From a virus: 64,000 nt of DNA. The stretch spans positions 124,001 to 188,000 of IMG/VR virus record IMGVR_UViG_3300033148_006102. The stretch is one strand, 5' to 3'. This document shows positions 9,279 through 17,779 of the stretch, one piece after another. The position numbers were made by a program, and so were the translations under genes. How positions within the stretch are numbered: the first letter of the stretch is position 1; each line of letters begins with the position of its first letter. The notes beneath the pieces are model-generated. The model was not told the DNA's origin. It saw nothing but the letters and a program-made list of their open reading frames with translations, and did not search any database.

Positions 9279-10819
9279 TCATCAAAACTGACATAGGCGG
9301 CTGCTGGGTAGACGGCGAACCTACCTATCTCGTGCTGGGCACGCGTCAGTTCGAGAAGATCGCGTCGTCGGAAATCTATATTCCAGCACGAATGAAATTA
9401 GCGGTTGACGCGTATCAGCCAGATGATGATCACGCTGGCGTCATCATTCACGGTTTGGGTAGTTCTGAGTATTGGGGACAGAATCGAAACGGCGACTTGT
9501 TCCCGGAGCAATGGGAAAAGCAGGCCAATCTCATTAATGATGATCCGACGAAGATGTGGGGTTATCACACCTTTGAGAAGAACGCATTCCCATTCCGGAA
9601 TCACAATAACAAGGATCCAAAATTTGCGCTTGGTCCGAAGGTTGTGTGCGCAGCATGGAATCCGAAGATGCATCGTGTCGAGGTCCTCGCGAAGATTGCA
9701 CGAGCAGTCGCGCCGGATATTGCAGATAAGATTGATGCTGATGAACCATTGATGTGGTCAATGGGCGCCAAGGTTCCATTCGATGTATGTACAGGTTGTG
9801 GTCATCGTGCGAAGACGGCTATGGAATATTGTGACTGTCTTCGCTTTAAGCGGGGTCAGATCACGCCGAAGGGTATCAAGATCGGCATGGAGAATCCGAA
9901 GCCGAATTTCTTCGATATTTCACAAGTAGGACGCGGCGCAGATATTTCCGCATATTCTTTGGCGAAGGTTGCTGGACTTGCTAACTGGAGTGATGCGACG
10001 TGTGATCAAAAGCCTCAGTTCAACGTGCCAGCAGAAAAAACTTCAGTACTTTTTTCTGACAAAATAGGTCAGCGTGATTCGACTGCTGCAATCGATAAGG
10101 AAATTCCGATGACTTCCGGAGATGCGACACCAGAGGAGGCGATCGGTCCAGAAGACATCGATGAAGAAACACTCAACCCTTGCCAAGAAGCAGTAGCAAA
10201 CACAATGCATCGGGCGCCGGCGCAGGCCACCATCATGATTCGCATGCGTGGAGAAGGCGCAGAAAAAATTCTTCCGATGCTTGCGCAACTCGGAATTATT
10301 CCAACGCCTGGTGAGGTAAAAGCGGCTGGTTGGTGCGTCAAAGATGTGCCTGAGAAACTTGCATTTACCTCCGGACAGACTACACAGTTATATGACCTCG
10401 TAGCACTGATTCCGCAAAGATCATTATTCGGACCAGTGTTGGGAGATCGGCTTCTCAAACAGGGATTATATGAGGGGCCGTGGCAGGATGGGAGTGATCC
10501 TGTCTACCGCGCAGTTGTCCAATGCTATATGAAGACGGCTGCGGACCCGAAAGCCCTGGGTGCATGGATCAGCACCATTAATCCCAAAGCGATTATGGCT
10601 CATATTGACCATGATCGTGGAACGGTCAAGGAGGCAGTTAGCTCGAATACGGCCGTTAAACTGATGTTAGTCCCGATGATCCTTGGTGGGATTTATTCTC
10701 ACAAGGAAGCACAGGGTGAAAAGCTTAGCGGTATGGAGAGATTTATTGCTACGAATCCTTTGGCCGCTGGAATGTCGTTGAATTACCTGGCAATGAAATT
10801 GTTAGGTAGGAAAAAGTAG
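9275..10819 (+). CDS. Capsid maturation protease (prohead protease), probable scaffold fusion
   Basis: 514 residues. The N-terminal 190 residues fit the phage head-maturation protease pattern: GQNRNGDLFPEQW (about 68-80), FPFRNH with candidate catalytic His110, and LMWSMGAKV with candidate nucleophile Ser162, followed by Cys172/175 and 186/188 that may bind zinc. Such enzymes cut scaffold and capsid proteins during head assembly. The remaining 300 residues may be scaffold or delivery domain. The start is TTG at 9275 with GGAGG nine bases upstream, overlapping the previous stop as TTGA. The assignment rests on motif resemblance. Confidence 0.7.
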   Translation: MIIKTDIGGCWVDGEPTYLVLGTRQFEKIASSEIYIPARMKLAVDAYQPDDDHAGVIIHGLGSSEYWGQNRNGDLFPEQWEKQANLINDDPTKMWGYHTFEKNAFPFRNHNNKDPKFALGPKVVCAAWNPKMHRVEVLAKIARAVAPDIADKIDADEPLMWSMGAKVPFDVCTGCGHRAKTAMEYCDCLRFKRGQITPKGIKIGMENPKPNFFDISQVGRGADISAYSLAKVAGLANWSDATCDQKPQFNVPAEKTSVLFSDKIGQRDSTAAIDKEIPMTSGDATPEEAIGPEDIDEETLNPCQEAVANTMHRAPAQATIMIRMRGEGAEKILPMLAQLGIIPTPGEVKAAGWCVKDVPEKLAFTSGQTTQLYDLVALIPQRSLFGPVLGDRLLKQGLYEGPWQDGSDPVYRAVVQCYMKTAADPKALGAWISTINPKAIMAHIDHDRGTVKEAVSSNTAVKLMLVPMILGGIYSHKEAQGEKLSGMERFIATNPLAAGMSLNYLAMKLLGRKK

Positions 10820-10830
10820 CAAGTTATTCG

Positions 10831-10842
10831 TGCCATGTGGCA
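10831..10842 (+). promoter_or_regulatory. Short hairpin in leader
   Basis: TGCCATGTGGCA is a perfect inverted repeat in the 47-base gap before the gene at 10867. There is no U-run, so it is not a classical terminator; it may be an RNA-processing or stability element. Confidence 0.3.
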
Positions 10843-10866
10843 TAGTTTCAAGGAATCGGAGAAACA

Positions 10867-11370
10867 ATGAATCGAGAAGAGATCATTGCTGCGTTGAAGG
10901 ACGTCGTGGATGCCGAAAAGACGGCAGAGGATTCAACGCCCGCGAACGTTGAGCCGGAAAAAACTCCTGACGAGCAAAAAACTGCGGAAGAGCAGAAGAC
11001 TGCCGAGCAGGAAAAGATTGCGGCGCAGGCCAAGGTCGCCGGTTATCTGGGTCGTCTTGTTGCCCAGTCTTTCGTCGCAGAGACCATCAAGCTTGCTCAG
11101 AAGCTTGGCGGATCCGGACAGAATGCTGTTGCCACACCAGGTGGTAAGGAGCATGAGGTAAAGGGAACGGGCGGCGCCGGTAGCCAGCTCGCTTCGCAGG
11201 CCGATGCTATTGGCACGACCAAGAAGACCCCGCCGGATGAGGCCAACTCCAAGCATCTCAAAGAAGATGATGCGATGGCCGGACGCCCTGGCGCTGTCAA
11301 CAAGTCTCAGAACACAGATTCTGAGAAGAGCGTTGGCGGTTCCAAGCTGAATCTCGGCTCCGCTGCATAG
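10867..11370 (+). CDS. Acidic Lys/Glu/Ala-rich protein, scaffold-like
   Basis: 167 residues. The N-terminal 60 form a charged helix carrying three KTAE motifs plus KIAA and KVAG. The C-terminal half is Gly/Ser/Thr-rich and looks disordered. GGAG precedes the ATG by about 7 bases. Position after the protease and before the capsid gene suits a scaffold or internal head protein. No family recognised. Confidence 0.75.
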   Translation: MNREEIIAALKDVVDAEKTAEDSTPANVEPEKTPDEQKTAEEQKTAEQEKIAAQAKVAGYLGRLVAQSFVAETIKLAQKLGGSGQNAVATPGGKEHEVKGTGGAGSQLASQADAIGTTKKTPPDEANSKHLKEDDAMAGRPGAVNKSQNTDSEKSVGGSKLNLGSAA

Positions 11371-11434
11371 CTAATCGTTTAACCACGATTACTTGTGCTT
11401 GGACAATACTTGGCACGTCTACTTAAAAGGACGG

Positions 11435-11851
11435 ATGATGGATATTGCTGCGCTAGCGGAATTAGTCCAAAAGAAGCTTGCCAAAGGACAAGCTGGTGAA
11501 GATGTCGTTTATGAAAACGACACTTCAGTGGACGCTCAGGGAGTAGAGCACGAAGGTACGGTCTACGAAGTCAAGACCGCCCAAGAAAAGGTTCAGTCCA
11601 CGCCGCTGAATACGGAACTCATTCAAGAGACCGTGAAGCAGGCTGCCCTGATTGGCGACAATTATATGGGCGAGGACAAGGATCTTTTCAAGGCTGCGGT
11701 TGACAGCATTCTGATGATGAAATCCGCGGATGTTTCGATCTGTGAAGACAGTGATCTGGATACCGCGGAAGACATTATGAAGGCTGCTGGCTTGCTCGTT
11801 GATCGCATCAACGCGCGCCGTCCGGTCGCGGAAGCTACTTCCGAGGAATAA
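11435..11851 (+). CDS. Small acidic protein, unknown function
   Basis: 138 residues from ATG 11435 (or ATG 11438), chosen because AAAGGACGG lies just upstream; the frame is open further 5' to a TTG at 11393. Acidic and helical, with a KTAQ motif, one of a run of six similar small proteins before the capsid genes. No known family. Confidence 0.75.
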   Translation: MMDIAALAELVQKKLAKGQAGEDVVYENDTSVDAQGVEHEGTVYEVKTAQEKVQSTPLNTELIQETVKQAALIGDNYMGEDKDLFKAAVDSILMMKSADVSICEDSDLDTAEDIMKAAGLLVDRINARRPVAEATSEE

Positions 11852-11876
11852 CGGGTAGGTCAATACCATAGGCCTA

Positions 11877-11895
11877 CCTCACGAGACCCGTGAGG
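11877..11895 (+). promoter_or_regulatory. Hairpin covering ribosome binding site
   Basis: CCTCACG (11877-11883) and CGTGAGG (11889-11895) form a perfect 7-bp stem with a 5-base loop. The right arm overlaps the GAGGAGA ribosome site of the gene starting at GTG 11905. A second weaker pair, GGTAGG/CCTACC, sits just upstream. Confidence 0.5.
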
Positions 11896-11904
11896 AGAAA
11901 CACT

Positions 11905-12228
11905 GTGGATAAGGTTGCAGAACAGTTGCAAGGCATGCTGACAGAGGGCGAAGCCATCCTCGAAAAGCAGGCGTTTGAGGCGTCTATCACTGCACTTGAG
12001 AATGGCCTTCCGGAAGATCAGCAAGAAAAGCTTGCGGGTATCTTCAATGAGCTGCACAAGATGTTCGGCGAACAATACAGCCCGAATGCGCTGTTGAAAG
12101 TCGCCGAGGATCTGCTGAATGAACAGCAGGCTCAGGAAGAAGACCCCGAGTTCAAGAAGCAGGCTGAACTGAGCTATCAGCTTGGCGAATTGGCTGCTGA
12201 AGCACTCGTAGAGAAGTTGCGGTCATAA
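11905..12228 (+). CDS. Small acidic helical protein, unknown function
   Basis: 107 residues from GTG 11905, preferred over GTG 11890 because GAGGAGA is at 11892-11898. It contains two KVAE motifs and a KLAG. Nearly all predicted helix. Next to other K-x-A-E proteins; probable scaffold or internal head component by context only. Confidence 0.75.
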   Translation: MDKVAEQLQGMLTEGEAILEKQAFEASITALENGLPEDQQEKLAGIFNELHKMFGEQYSPNALLKVAEDLLNEQQAQEEDPEFKKQAELSYQLGELAAEALVEKLRS

Positions 12229-12229
12229 C

Positions 12230-12430
12230 ATGCCGACGATCAACGACCTGGTGAATGATGTCAAGAAGCATGCGCCGTCCGACAAAAAAGAAAAGTCGGC
12301 CGAAGCGCAAGAGGAAGACTTCGAAGCATTAGATAAACACCAGGGCGAGGTGAAGATCGGTCTTTATCGGGTCTTGAAGCTGGCAGAGAGCTTAACGGCC
12401 GTTACGCCATCGAGCGCCGCCAGCGCATGA
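12230..12430 (+). CDS. Small hypothetical protein
   Basis: 66 residues, charged N-terminal half, KLAE near the C terminus, Ser/Ala tail. Starts one base after the previous stop. No family recognised. Confidence 0.65.
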   Translation: MPTINDLVNDVKKHAPSDKKEKSAEAQEEDFEALDKHQGEVKIGLYRVLKLAESLTAVTPSSAASA

Positions 12431-12443
12431 TGAAGGCGGAGTT

Positions 12444-12797
12444 GTGGCTGACCGGGATGAAGTTACGCACCAGCTGAAGATTGCAGCCGAGAGAATCAAA
12501 GGCGACGCATTAACGATTCAGTCGCTGACGCGATTCAAGGAAGCAGCCGAGCTGGTTTTAGGCTTAATCGCGGAAGGACGGCTAGATCCGTCAGACGGGC
12601 GACGAAAAATCGCTACACTGATGGAAGCAGAGGATTTCGAGTTGGAGAAACGAGCAATCGAACTTCTTCAACAAAGTACCCAGTCGGAACCGGTGTTCGG
12701 TCGGCTGGAAGAAGCTTCTGAAAAGGTTGCCGTAGAGGAAGCAACCGCGGAGGATGCCCTCATTCATGAGCTTCGGGATATCAATGGGTACATGTAG
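12444..12797 (+). CDS. Small helical protein, unknown function
   Basis: 117 residues from GTG 12444, with AAGGCGGAG just upstream. Charged helices with KIAA and KVAV. Same operon as the neighbouring small acidic proteins. No family recognised. Confidence 0.72.
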   Translation: MADRDEVTHQLKIAAERIKGDALTIQSLTRFKEAAELVLGLIAEGRLDPSDGRRKIATLMEAEDFELEKRAIELLQQSTQSEPVFGRLEEASEKVAVEEATAEDALIHELRDINGYM

Positions 12798-12798
12798 A

Positions 12799-12818
12799 CC
12801 CTTTTCTAACTTTAAGGG
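12799..12818 (+). promoter_or_regulatory. Short hairpin covering ribosome binding site
   Basis: CCCTT (12799-12803) can pair with AAGGG (12814-12818), which is the likely ribosome site for the gene starting at 12827. Only 5 bp, so the effect may be modest. Confidence 0.35.
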
Positions 12819-12826
12819 ATAATGAT

Positions 12827-13444
12827 ATGGGACAGATCAACGACACCACTGGCATTCCGAAGACGGAATCCATTGTGCGTATCCAGAAGAACGTTGAAGC
12901 TGTAACGTTCGCAACACTGCGACGCGGATCTGATACTATCATCGAAGGCGGCCTGCTCGTTCGCGGTACGGACAACGTAGCGCGTGCACCAGAACCGCTT
13001 GTCGCTGATAATACAACTACTCGCGTAGCAGGCGGTAACATCACCGAGCTGAACGCTTTGATCAGCTGGATCCATCCGGATCACACCAGCAGCGTACGCC
13101 AGCTTACGGTTGGCGCCGTTGGCGGCTACGACCCGATCGTAGAGCTCAACGATGCGTTGATGGCGGCTATCGAGGGTGATGGTCTGATCGTCGGCTTGCC
13201 GCTGACGGCACGCTTCTTTAACAATGGCGACCTTGCAACACTGCGTACTGCAGATCCTTGCAACTTGGTCCTCAAGGGCCAGAGCGCAGGTGCTCCAGAA
13301 CGCGTGGGTGAAACCGTTATCGGTTTGTCGTCAGCAGGTGCAGGTGGTATTGCGACGGATGAGCGCAAGATCGGCACCAAAGCGTATGTCGACGGCGATG
13401 TAATGTACTTCCGGTTCAACTCGACGCTCGTTATCGGCGCATAG
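12827..13444 (+). CDS. Probable head decoration / structural protein
   Basis: 205 residues, beta-rich composition with many Gly, Thr, Val and Asn and few Lys, unlike the acidic proteins before it. It lies directly upstream of the major capsid gene, where head decoration or stabilisation proteins are usually encoded. No motif identifies it; the role is inferred from context and composition. Confidence 0.75.
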   Translation: MGQINDTTGIPKTESIVRIQKNVEAVTFATLRRGSDTIIEGGLLVRGTDNVARAPEPLVADNTTTRVAGGNITELNALISWIHPDHTSSVRQLTVGAVGGYDPIVELNDALMAAIEGDGLIVGLPLTARFFNNGDLATLRTADPCNLVLKGQSAGAPERVGETVIGLSSAGAGGIATDERKIGTKAYVDGDVMYFRFNSTLVIGA

Positions 13445-13482
13445 AGTTGGCTTGAAGCGGTTGTGTTGCTTTTTTTGAATTA

Positions 13483-13497
13483 GTGCCTGCCAGGCAC
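13483..13497 (+). promoter_or_regulatory. Hairpin upstream of major capsid gene
   Basis: GTGCCTG and CAGGCAC form a perfect inverted repeat around one base, realistically a 5-bp stem with a 5-base loop. A run of seven T precedes it. It lies in the 73-base gap before the capsid gene and leaves the AAGGAAG ribosome site free, so it may protect or process the capsid mRNA. Confidence 0.35.
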
Positions 13498-13517
13498 ATA
13501 AGACAAGGAAGAAGACC

Positions 13518-14648
13518 ATGGCACTTGATGCTGCTGAATTCAATGGCCTCTTCTTTGGCGCCATGAAGCAAGGTGACGCGGGGATCGAAAAGCTTTCGGC
13601 TTCGCTTGGAACATACATCCAGGAGAAGATTCGTGAGTCTGGTTTTGCCCGCCGCATCCTTGACACTCAGACTGTGACGCCACAAGAGTGCCAGATTAGC
13701 CCGGAACACAACGGGCTAGAGTTCCTCGTACCGCTCGAGCCACAGACCGTGGCCCAGCGGGTGACTTTCCGTGGTGAACCGGATCACACTTGGATCGAGA
13801 AGAAAATCTTCCCGATTCGGTTTGAGACGATCATGACGGACGAGTTCAACAAGACCGAGGAAGAATTGATGGCTCACCGTGAGCCTGTGCTCAAGATCAT
13901 TGAGCAAAACTCGGTTAAGGACATCCAGGAGCAGGAGGACGTGTCCTTCCTGACCCAGGTGAAGGCTGCTGCTTTCGCGTCCACCTATCGCCTCAACCGC
14001 GTCGCGGTTGGTGCCGGCGGTGTTGTCGGTTTCACGACCGGCGCACAGGTCGATGCGTTCTTCAAGTCTGGCGCGACGCCAGCCAATCCGGAGAACTCCA
14101 ATATCGTCCTCTCCGCCAACACTTACTTCCGTCGTGATGTACTGACGGAACTTTCTCAGATTCTGACCATGCGTCAGCTCGAGCTCAAGGTGTTCTTGCT
14201 CCACAAGTACAACTTTGATGAGACGCTGCGCTGGTTCGCAGATGAAATCGGCCACCAGGTTGCCAACTCCATCACCATTGATGGGTACAAGGAATCAACC
14301 GTCGGTGGTTTCACGTTCATCACCACGATCAAGACGAACCGCGAGCTCGTCCGTGCCGGCCATATCTACGGATTCGCCGACAAGGCCGCTCTCGGCAAGT
14401 TCCTGATCCTGACCGGAACCAAGTTCTGGATCAACAAGCGCCGTAACGTTATCACGATGGCCGGATGGGAAACCATCGGTGCCGGTATTGGTAACATCAA
14501 CGGCTGCGCGATCCTGCTGCTTGCCGGTTCCGTTCCGCTGGACGTGAACGTGCCTTCTGATGTGAATGCTGCTGTCGGTGCGCCGACCACCATCCGGATT
14601 TATCCGATCGGGGTGGCAAGAGCCGGAGGTGCTTTACCGCATCAGTAA
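13518..14648 (+). CDS. Major capsid protein
   Basis: 376 residues. Helical N-terminal arm, then an EKKIFPIRFETIMTDEFNKTE strand region, a long helix in the middle, and a C-terminal beta-rich domain ending in IRIYPIGVARAGG. Size, composition and position after protease and decoration genes fit an HK97-fold capsid protein. AAGGAAG precedes the ATG. It is the best candidate in the window; mass spectrometry of virions would settle it. Confidence 0.75.
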   Translation: MALDAAEFNGLFFGAMKQGDAGIEKLSASLGTYIQEKIRESGFARRILDTQTVTPQECQISPEHNGLEFLVPLEPQTVAQRVTFRGEPDHTWIEKKIFPIRFETIMTDEFNKTEEELMAHREPVLKIIEQNSVKDIQEQEDVSFLTQVKAAAFASTYRLNRVAVGAGGVVGFTTGAQVDAFFKSGATPANPENSNIVLSANTYFRRDVLTELSQILTMRQLELKVFLLHKYNFDETLRWFADEIGHQVANSITIDGYKESTVGGFTFITTIKTNRELVRAGHIYGFADKAALGKFLILTGTKFWINKRRNVITMAGWETIGAGIGNINGCAILLLAGSVPLDVNVPSDVNAAVGAPTTIRIYPIGVARAGGALPHQ

Positions 14649-14663
14649 CAGATGATAAAGGGC

Positions 14664-14744
14664 CTATCCATTAGGATAGACCTCCATAAAAAATGACAGT
14701 GATCGGCATAACGCTGATCACTGTCATTTTTTATGGAGGTCTAT
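14664..14744 (+). promoter_or_regulatory. 29-bp perfect inverted repeat masking the HNH gene ribosome site, with competing hairpin
   Basis: Bases 14676-14704 and 14716-14744 are exact reverse complements around an 11-base loop. The right arm holds TTTTTT and then GGAGG, the ribosome site of the HNH gene at 14746, so the site is fully paired in read-through mRNA. An upstream segment, CTATCC at 14664-14669, can pair instead with GGATAG at 14674-14679 and overlaps the foot of the long stem. The A6/T6 tracts lie within the stem rather than after it. Confidence 0.75.
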
Positions 14745-14745
14745 T

Positions 14746-15471
14746 ATGTGTGAAGAGCTTTGGAAAGTTGTAGCTGGGTTTGAGGGTATGTATGAAGTGT
14801 CATCTCATGGCCGAATTCGAAGTTTGCAGCAAAAGGATCAAAAAGGAAATCCTATCTTTCGGATAATGAAGTGGCGTTTTAGTCGTGGATACCCACGCGT
14901 ACATTTCACGAAGAAGGGTAAGAGCACGCAACATTGTATACATGTGTTGGTTTTGGAAGCGTTTGTAGGTCCGCGACCAGAAGGCATGCTAGGTTGCCAC
15001 AATGATGGTGATAGGGCATATAACCATCCTCATAATCTTCGTTGGGATACTCATGAAGCAAATATGAAAGATTTGCAGAAGCATGGGTCGCTGGCAGGTG
15101 ATCGTAATCCATATTCAAAATTAACGGAAGACAATGTGCATGCGATCAGAAAGATGATTGCGGAAGGCATGGTTTACGGCCAAATAGCTGAAAAGTTTGA
15201 TGTGTGTCGTGGAACAATTAAAGATATTGCTCGTAAACGATCTTGGTCACATTTGCCCGATGATAATGACTACGTTGATCGTGTTGAGAATGAACGCAAG
15301 AAACGACGTGGTGCAAATGTGGCGCGGGCCATTCTTACCGAAGAGGATATTCCTGTGATTCGGCAATTGATTGCTGATGGTATGTTGCAAAAGGACGTGG
15401 CCAAAAAATATGGTGTGTCGCCGATTACAATCTCAGCCATCAACACAGGTCGCTTGTGGTCGCATGTCTAG
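14746..15471 (+). CDS. HNH homing endonuclease (NUMOD4-type)
   Basis: 241 residues. N-terminal NUMOD4-like segment (WKVVAGFEGMYEVSSHGRIR), then an HNH core (IHVLVLEAFVGPRPEG, CHNDGDRAYNHPHNLRW), then two helix-turn-helix-like DNA-binding repeats (QIAEKFDVCRGTIKDIA and DVAKKYGVSPITISAIN). Free-standing endonucleases of this type cut cognate DNA lacking the gene and spread by repair. It interrupts the virion operon just after the capsid gene and has its own sequestered ribosome site. Confidence 0.93.
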   Translation: MCEELWKVVAGFEGMYEVSSHGRIRSLQQKDQKGNPIFRIMKWRFSRGYPRVHFTKKGKSTQHCIHVLVLEAFVGPRPEGMLGCHNDGDRAYNHPHNLRWDTHEANMKDLQKHGSLAGDRNPYSKLTEDNVHAIRKMIAEGMVYGQIAEKFDVCRGTIKDIARKRSWSHLPDDNDYVDRVENERKKRRGANVARAILTEEDIPVIRQLIADGMLQKDVAKKYGVSPITISAINTGRLWSHV

Positions 15472-15486
15472 TTGCGCAAAGCACTT

Positions 15487-15514
15487 AATGGAGATATAGT
15501 CTCTGTCGTCCATT
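15487..15514 (+). promoter_or_regulatory. Hairpin in leader of the gene at 15541
   Basis: AATGGA (15487-15492) pairs with TCCATT (15509-15514), with an inner GAGA/TCTC pairing. There is no U-run, and the GAGAGGAA ribosome site downstream stays free. Confidence 0.3.
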
Positions 15515-15540
15515 CTTTGTTTCTATAGTGAGAGGAAATC

Positions 15541-16314
15541 ATGCCAGACTTTGCTGATCGTTCACAACTACTTATCAAGAATGTGAGTGATATCAACGGC
15601 CACCCACGCCCCATTCGATTGCATTTACCAGCGTGTCCAGAATTGCGGCCTGGCGAGCAGGTTATCGCCTTTCGCTATGAGTTGAACATGCATGACATTG
15701 AACGCTATATCATGCGCGGAGACGTGCAGGTGGCGCCCACAACAGCGAAGGTTGGACATATTCAGCGCCGTGCCGGCCAATTGACTCCGAATGCACAACA
15801 AAGTCCTGTATTACTTCCGTCGCCGTTCCCATCCTTGGGTGATTACGACGTTAATAAGCCGCGGCCGCATGATGTGGATCCTGCTGATTTGGCGCGTGCT
15901 GATATGATCACGGAAGAGGATCTGACAGCTGGTGTCGAAGCTTTGGAAGACGAAGCGACGGGTTATGAAACTATCCGCGAAGAATTCGTTAAAAAGTTAG
16001 AAGAGGAACCGACACCACAAGGTTCATCGTTGGCGGGTGGACTGGACGGCGATATTGTGGTTGATAGCGATGATGACGAGCCAAAAGAGCCTGCGGATGA
16101 TCTGACAGAAGACGAGGCAGCTGAAATAACAGATTCACCACCATCAGAGGCTGAGGAAGATCAGGAACTGGAGGAACAGGAACAGGAGCCGGAACCGGAA
16201 CCGGAGCCGGAACCGGAGGAAACAAAACCAGAACCGGAGCCCAAGCCTAAGCCAAAACGCGCTACTTCGAAGAAAAAGACTTATTCGAAGCGTCGTATTA
16301 AAAGAAAGAAATAG
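15541..16314 (+). CDS. Virion-region protein with acidic repeat and basic tail
   Basis: 257 residues. Ordered N-terminal half; then an acidic stretch with PEPEPEPE repeats (about 215-235) followed by a strongly basic tail ending KRRIKRKK. GAGAGGAAATC precedes the ATG. The N-terminal part could be a virion domain; the acidic/basic tail resembles tails on other proteins of this phage. Function unknown. Confidence 0.78.
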   Translation: MPDFADRSQLLIKNVSDINGHPRPIRLHLPACPELRPGEQVIAFRYELNMHDIERYIMRGDVQVAPTTAKVGHIQRRAGQLTPNAQQSPVLLPSPFPSLGDYDVNKPRPHDVDPADLARADMITEEDLTAGVEALEDEATGYETIREEFVKKLEEEPTPQGSSLAGGLDGDIVVDSDDDEPKEPADDLTEDEAAEITDSPPSEAEEDQELEEQEQEPEPEPEPEPEETKPEPEPKPKPKRATSKKKTYSKRRIKRKK

Positions 16315-16317
16315 CCC

Positions 16318-16863
16318 ATGGCCGACGACAGAGCATCACCAAATGTCCCGCACAAAAACGAGGACATTGAAGGTACCCGTGACGGTCGGGGCAGTTTCTG
16401 GCCAACGCCACCGCATGAGTGGATAGAGGCGTTACGTGACTACTTACGCGATTACGCTGAGGACAATGACCTGTTGGACTTTACGCAGGAACACTCCGAT
16501 GCACAGCTACGCAAGGCGTGGGGTAAAGCGCTGGTTGACTGGAATTCGTCCCCGCCGCTCATCCCAGCAGTAAACTTTACAGCGCATCCGGCTCGTTTCT
16601 TATTGCTGCTCAAAGCGTGTGTTGAGGTCTTGCGATCCGTGTCGTTTAAGTTGATGCGGAATGAAGTCAGCTTTAACGCAGGTTCTGTAAGTTACGATAT
16701 TCGTGTTCAATGGCAGCGCTATGAACGAGCAATCGGTGCGTTAACCGACGAGTACGAACAGAAGAAAGCCGCTGTGAAGGTAGCGATCAATATGGGTCGC
16801 GCATTCGGCGACAGCTTCTCTGAATTCCATCGAATCGGGATTGGCATAGATCAGGCAACATAA
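16318..16863 (+). CDS. Putative neck or head-tail connector protein
   Basis: 181 residues, helical, starting three bases after the previous stop and overlapping the next gene by one base (TAATG). No motif recognised. Position between capsid and tail sheath suggests a head-completion or neck role, by context only. Confidence 0.75.
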   Translation: MADDRASPNVPHKNEDIEGTRDGRGSFWPTPPHEWIEALRDYLRDYAEDNDLLDFTQEHSDAQLRKAWGKALVDWNSSPPLIPAVNFTAHPARFLLLLKACVEVLRSVSFKLMRNEVSFNAGSVSYDIRVQWQRYERAIGALTDEYEQKKAAVKVAINMGRAFGDSFSEFHRIGIGIDQAT

Positions 16864-17726
16864 TGCATGACCCACTGCAAGTAGCCCGCAACGATACTGC
16901 GAGCATTCCGCAGACAGTAGAAGTGACGCCCGAAGGCACCTTCTTTGAGCCTATCGAAGTCACGGCCGTGAACGCTCGGAATATATTGATTCAATGGTTC
17001 TTGCTACCCACCAATGAAAACACGGCTACGCTCACGTACGAGATCTACCGAGCCTTTTCACGAGTTGGGCCATACACCCAGATCGGGACTGCACCTGGCA
17101 CGCAATTTTACTTCTTAGATAATGACGTGCCAGCGGTCAGTAAATGGGATGAAGTTTGGTATCTGGTTGCTGCGATTCTGCCGGATTCAACTTTGCAGTA
17201 TAGCGACCCGAATCATATGCGAGGGATCCCACCAGGCCGTATTCTGGCGATCAATGATCAAGCACGTATCGTTTACTGCACGCATAATGGTGTCGGGGTC
17301 CTGGTATATAAACGACGACGAGAGGGTAATAAATGCGGTCTGTGTTGGGATGCTATTCAAGGCATTTCAACAGATGATGCATGTCCCATATGTTTTGGTA
17401 CCGGATTGGTGCAGGGCTACTATCCGCCGGTTCGTACGCGCTGTTTAATCACGCCGACGATGCAAAAGATCGACTACCATTCGCACCAGCATGCGTCGGC
17501 GATTGCCCAAGCTAATATGCTGCGATATCCTCGAGTACAACCAAACGACGTCTTGTATGAAGAAAATAGCTCACGTTGGTGGTATGTGGGGACTGTCGCA
17601 CCAAACGAAGATAATCGCATTTTGGTGACGCAAGACGTGACATTAAAGCAGGCCGATCCTCATGACAAGATTGTAGATTTGCTTGCCGCAGATGTTGCCG
17701 GAAACCTACTTTTACCTGTTGTCTGA
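16863..17726 (+). CDS. Virion-region protein with FN3-like domain and zinc-binding cysteines
   Basis: 287 residues. Residues 25-120 look like a fibronectin type III fold (NILIQWFLLP, YEIYRAFSRVGPYTQI). Then CGLC...CPICFGTG gives two Cys pairs about 17 residues apart, a probable zinc knuckle, followed by a beta-rich C-terminal part. FN3-like domains are common on phage surface proteins. Between head and tail genes; exact role unknown. Confidence 0.78.
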   Translation: MHDPLQVARNDTASIPQTVEVTPEGTFFEPIEVTAVNARNILIQWFLLPTNENTATLTYEIYRAFSRVGPYTQIGTAPGTQFYFLDNDVPAVSKWDEVWYLVAAILPDSTLQYSDPNHMRGIPPGRILAINDQARIVYCTHNGVGVLVYKRRREGNKCGLCWDAIQGISTDDACPICFGTGLVQGYYPPVRTRCLITPTMQKIDYHSHQHASAIAQANMLRYPRVQPNDVLYEENSSRWWYVGTVAPNEDNRILVTQDVTLKQADPHDKIVDLLAADVAGNLLLPVV

Positions 17727-17727
17727 C

Positions 17728-17742
17728 TACACTGATGGTGTA
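17728..17742 (+). promoter_or_regulatory. Short hairpin in intergenic gap
   Basis: TACAC (17728-17732) and GTGTA (17738-17742) pair around a 5-base loop, immediately after the preceding stop. No U-run follows directly. Confidence 0.25.
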
Positions 17743-17779
17743 CGTGTTTGCGTCAATTGTTTTGTTTCGGAGATAACAC

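Noticed and set aside
14676-14744. HNH leader repeat considered as a simple bidirectional terminator for the capsid gene
   Set aside because: The T-run is inside the paired arm, not after it, and the arm extends precisely over the next ribosome site; termination may still occur but is not the best explanation.
15518-15534. CTATAGTGAG upstream of the gene at 15541, the reverse complement of part of the T7 RNA polymerase promoter
   Set aside because: Only a 10-base partial match, wrong orientation, and no T7-type RNA polymerase gene is visible in the window.
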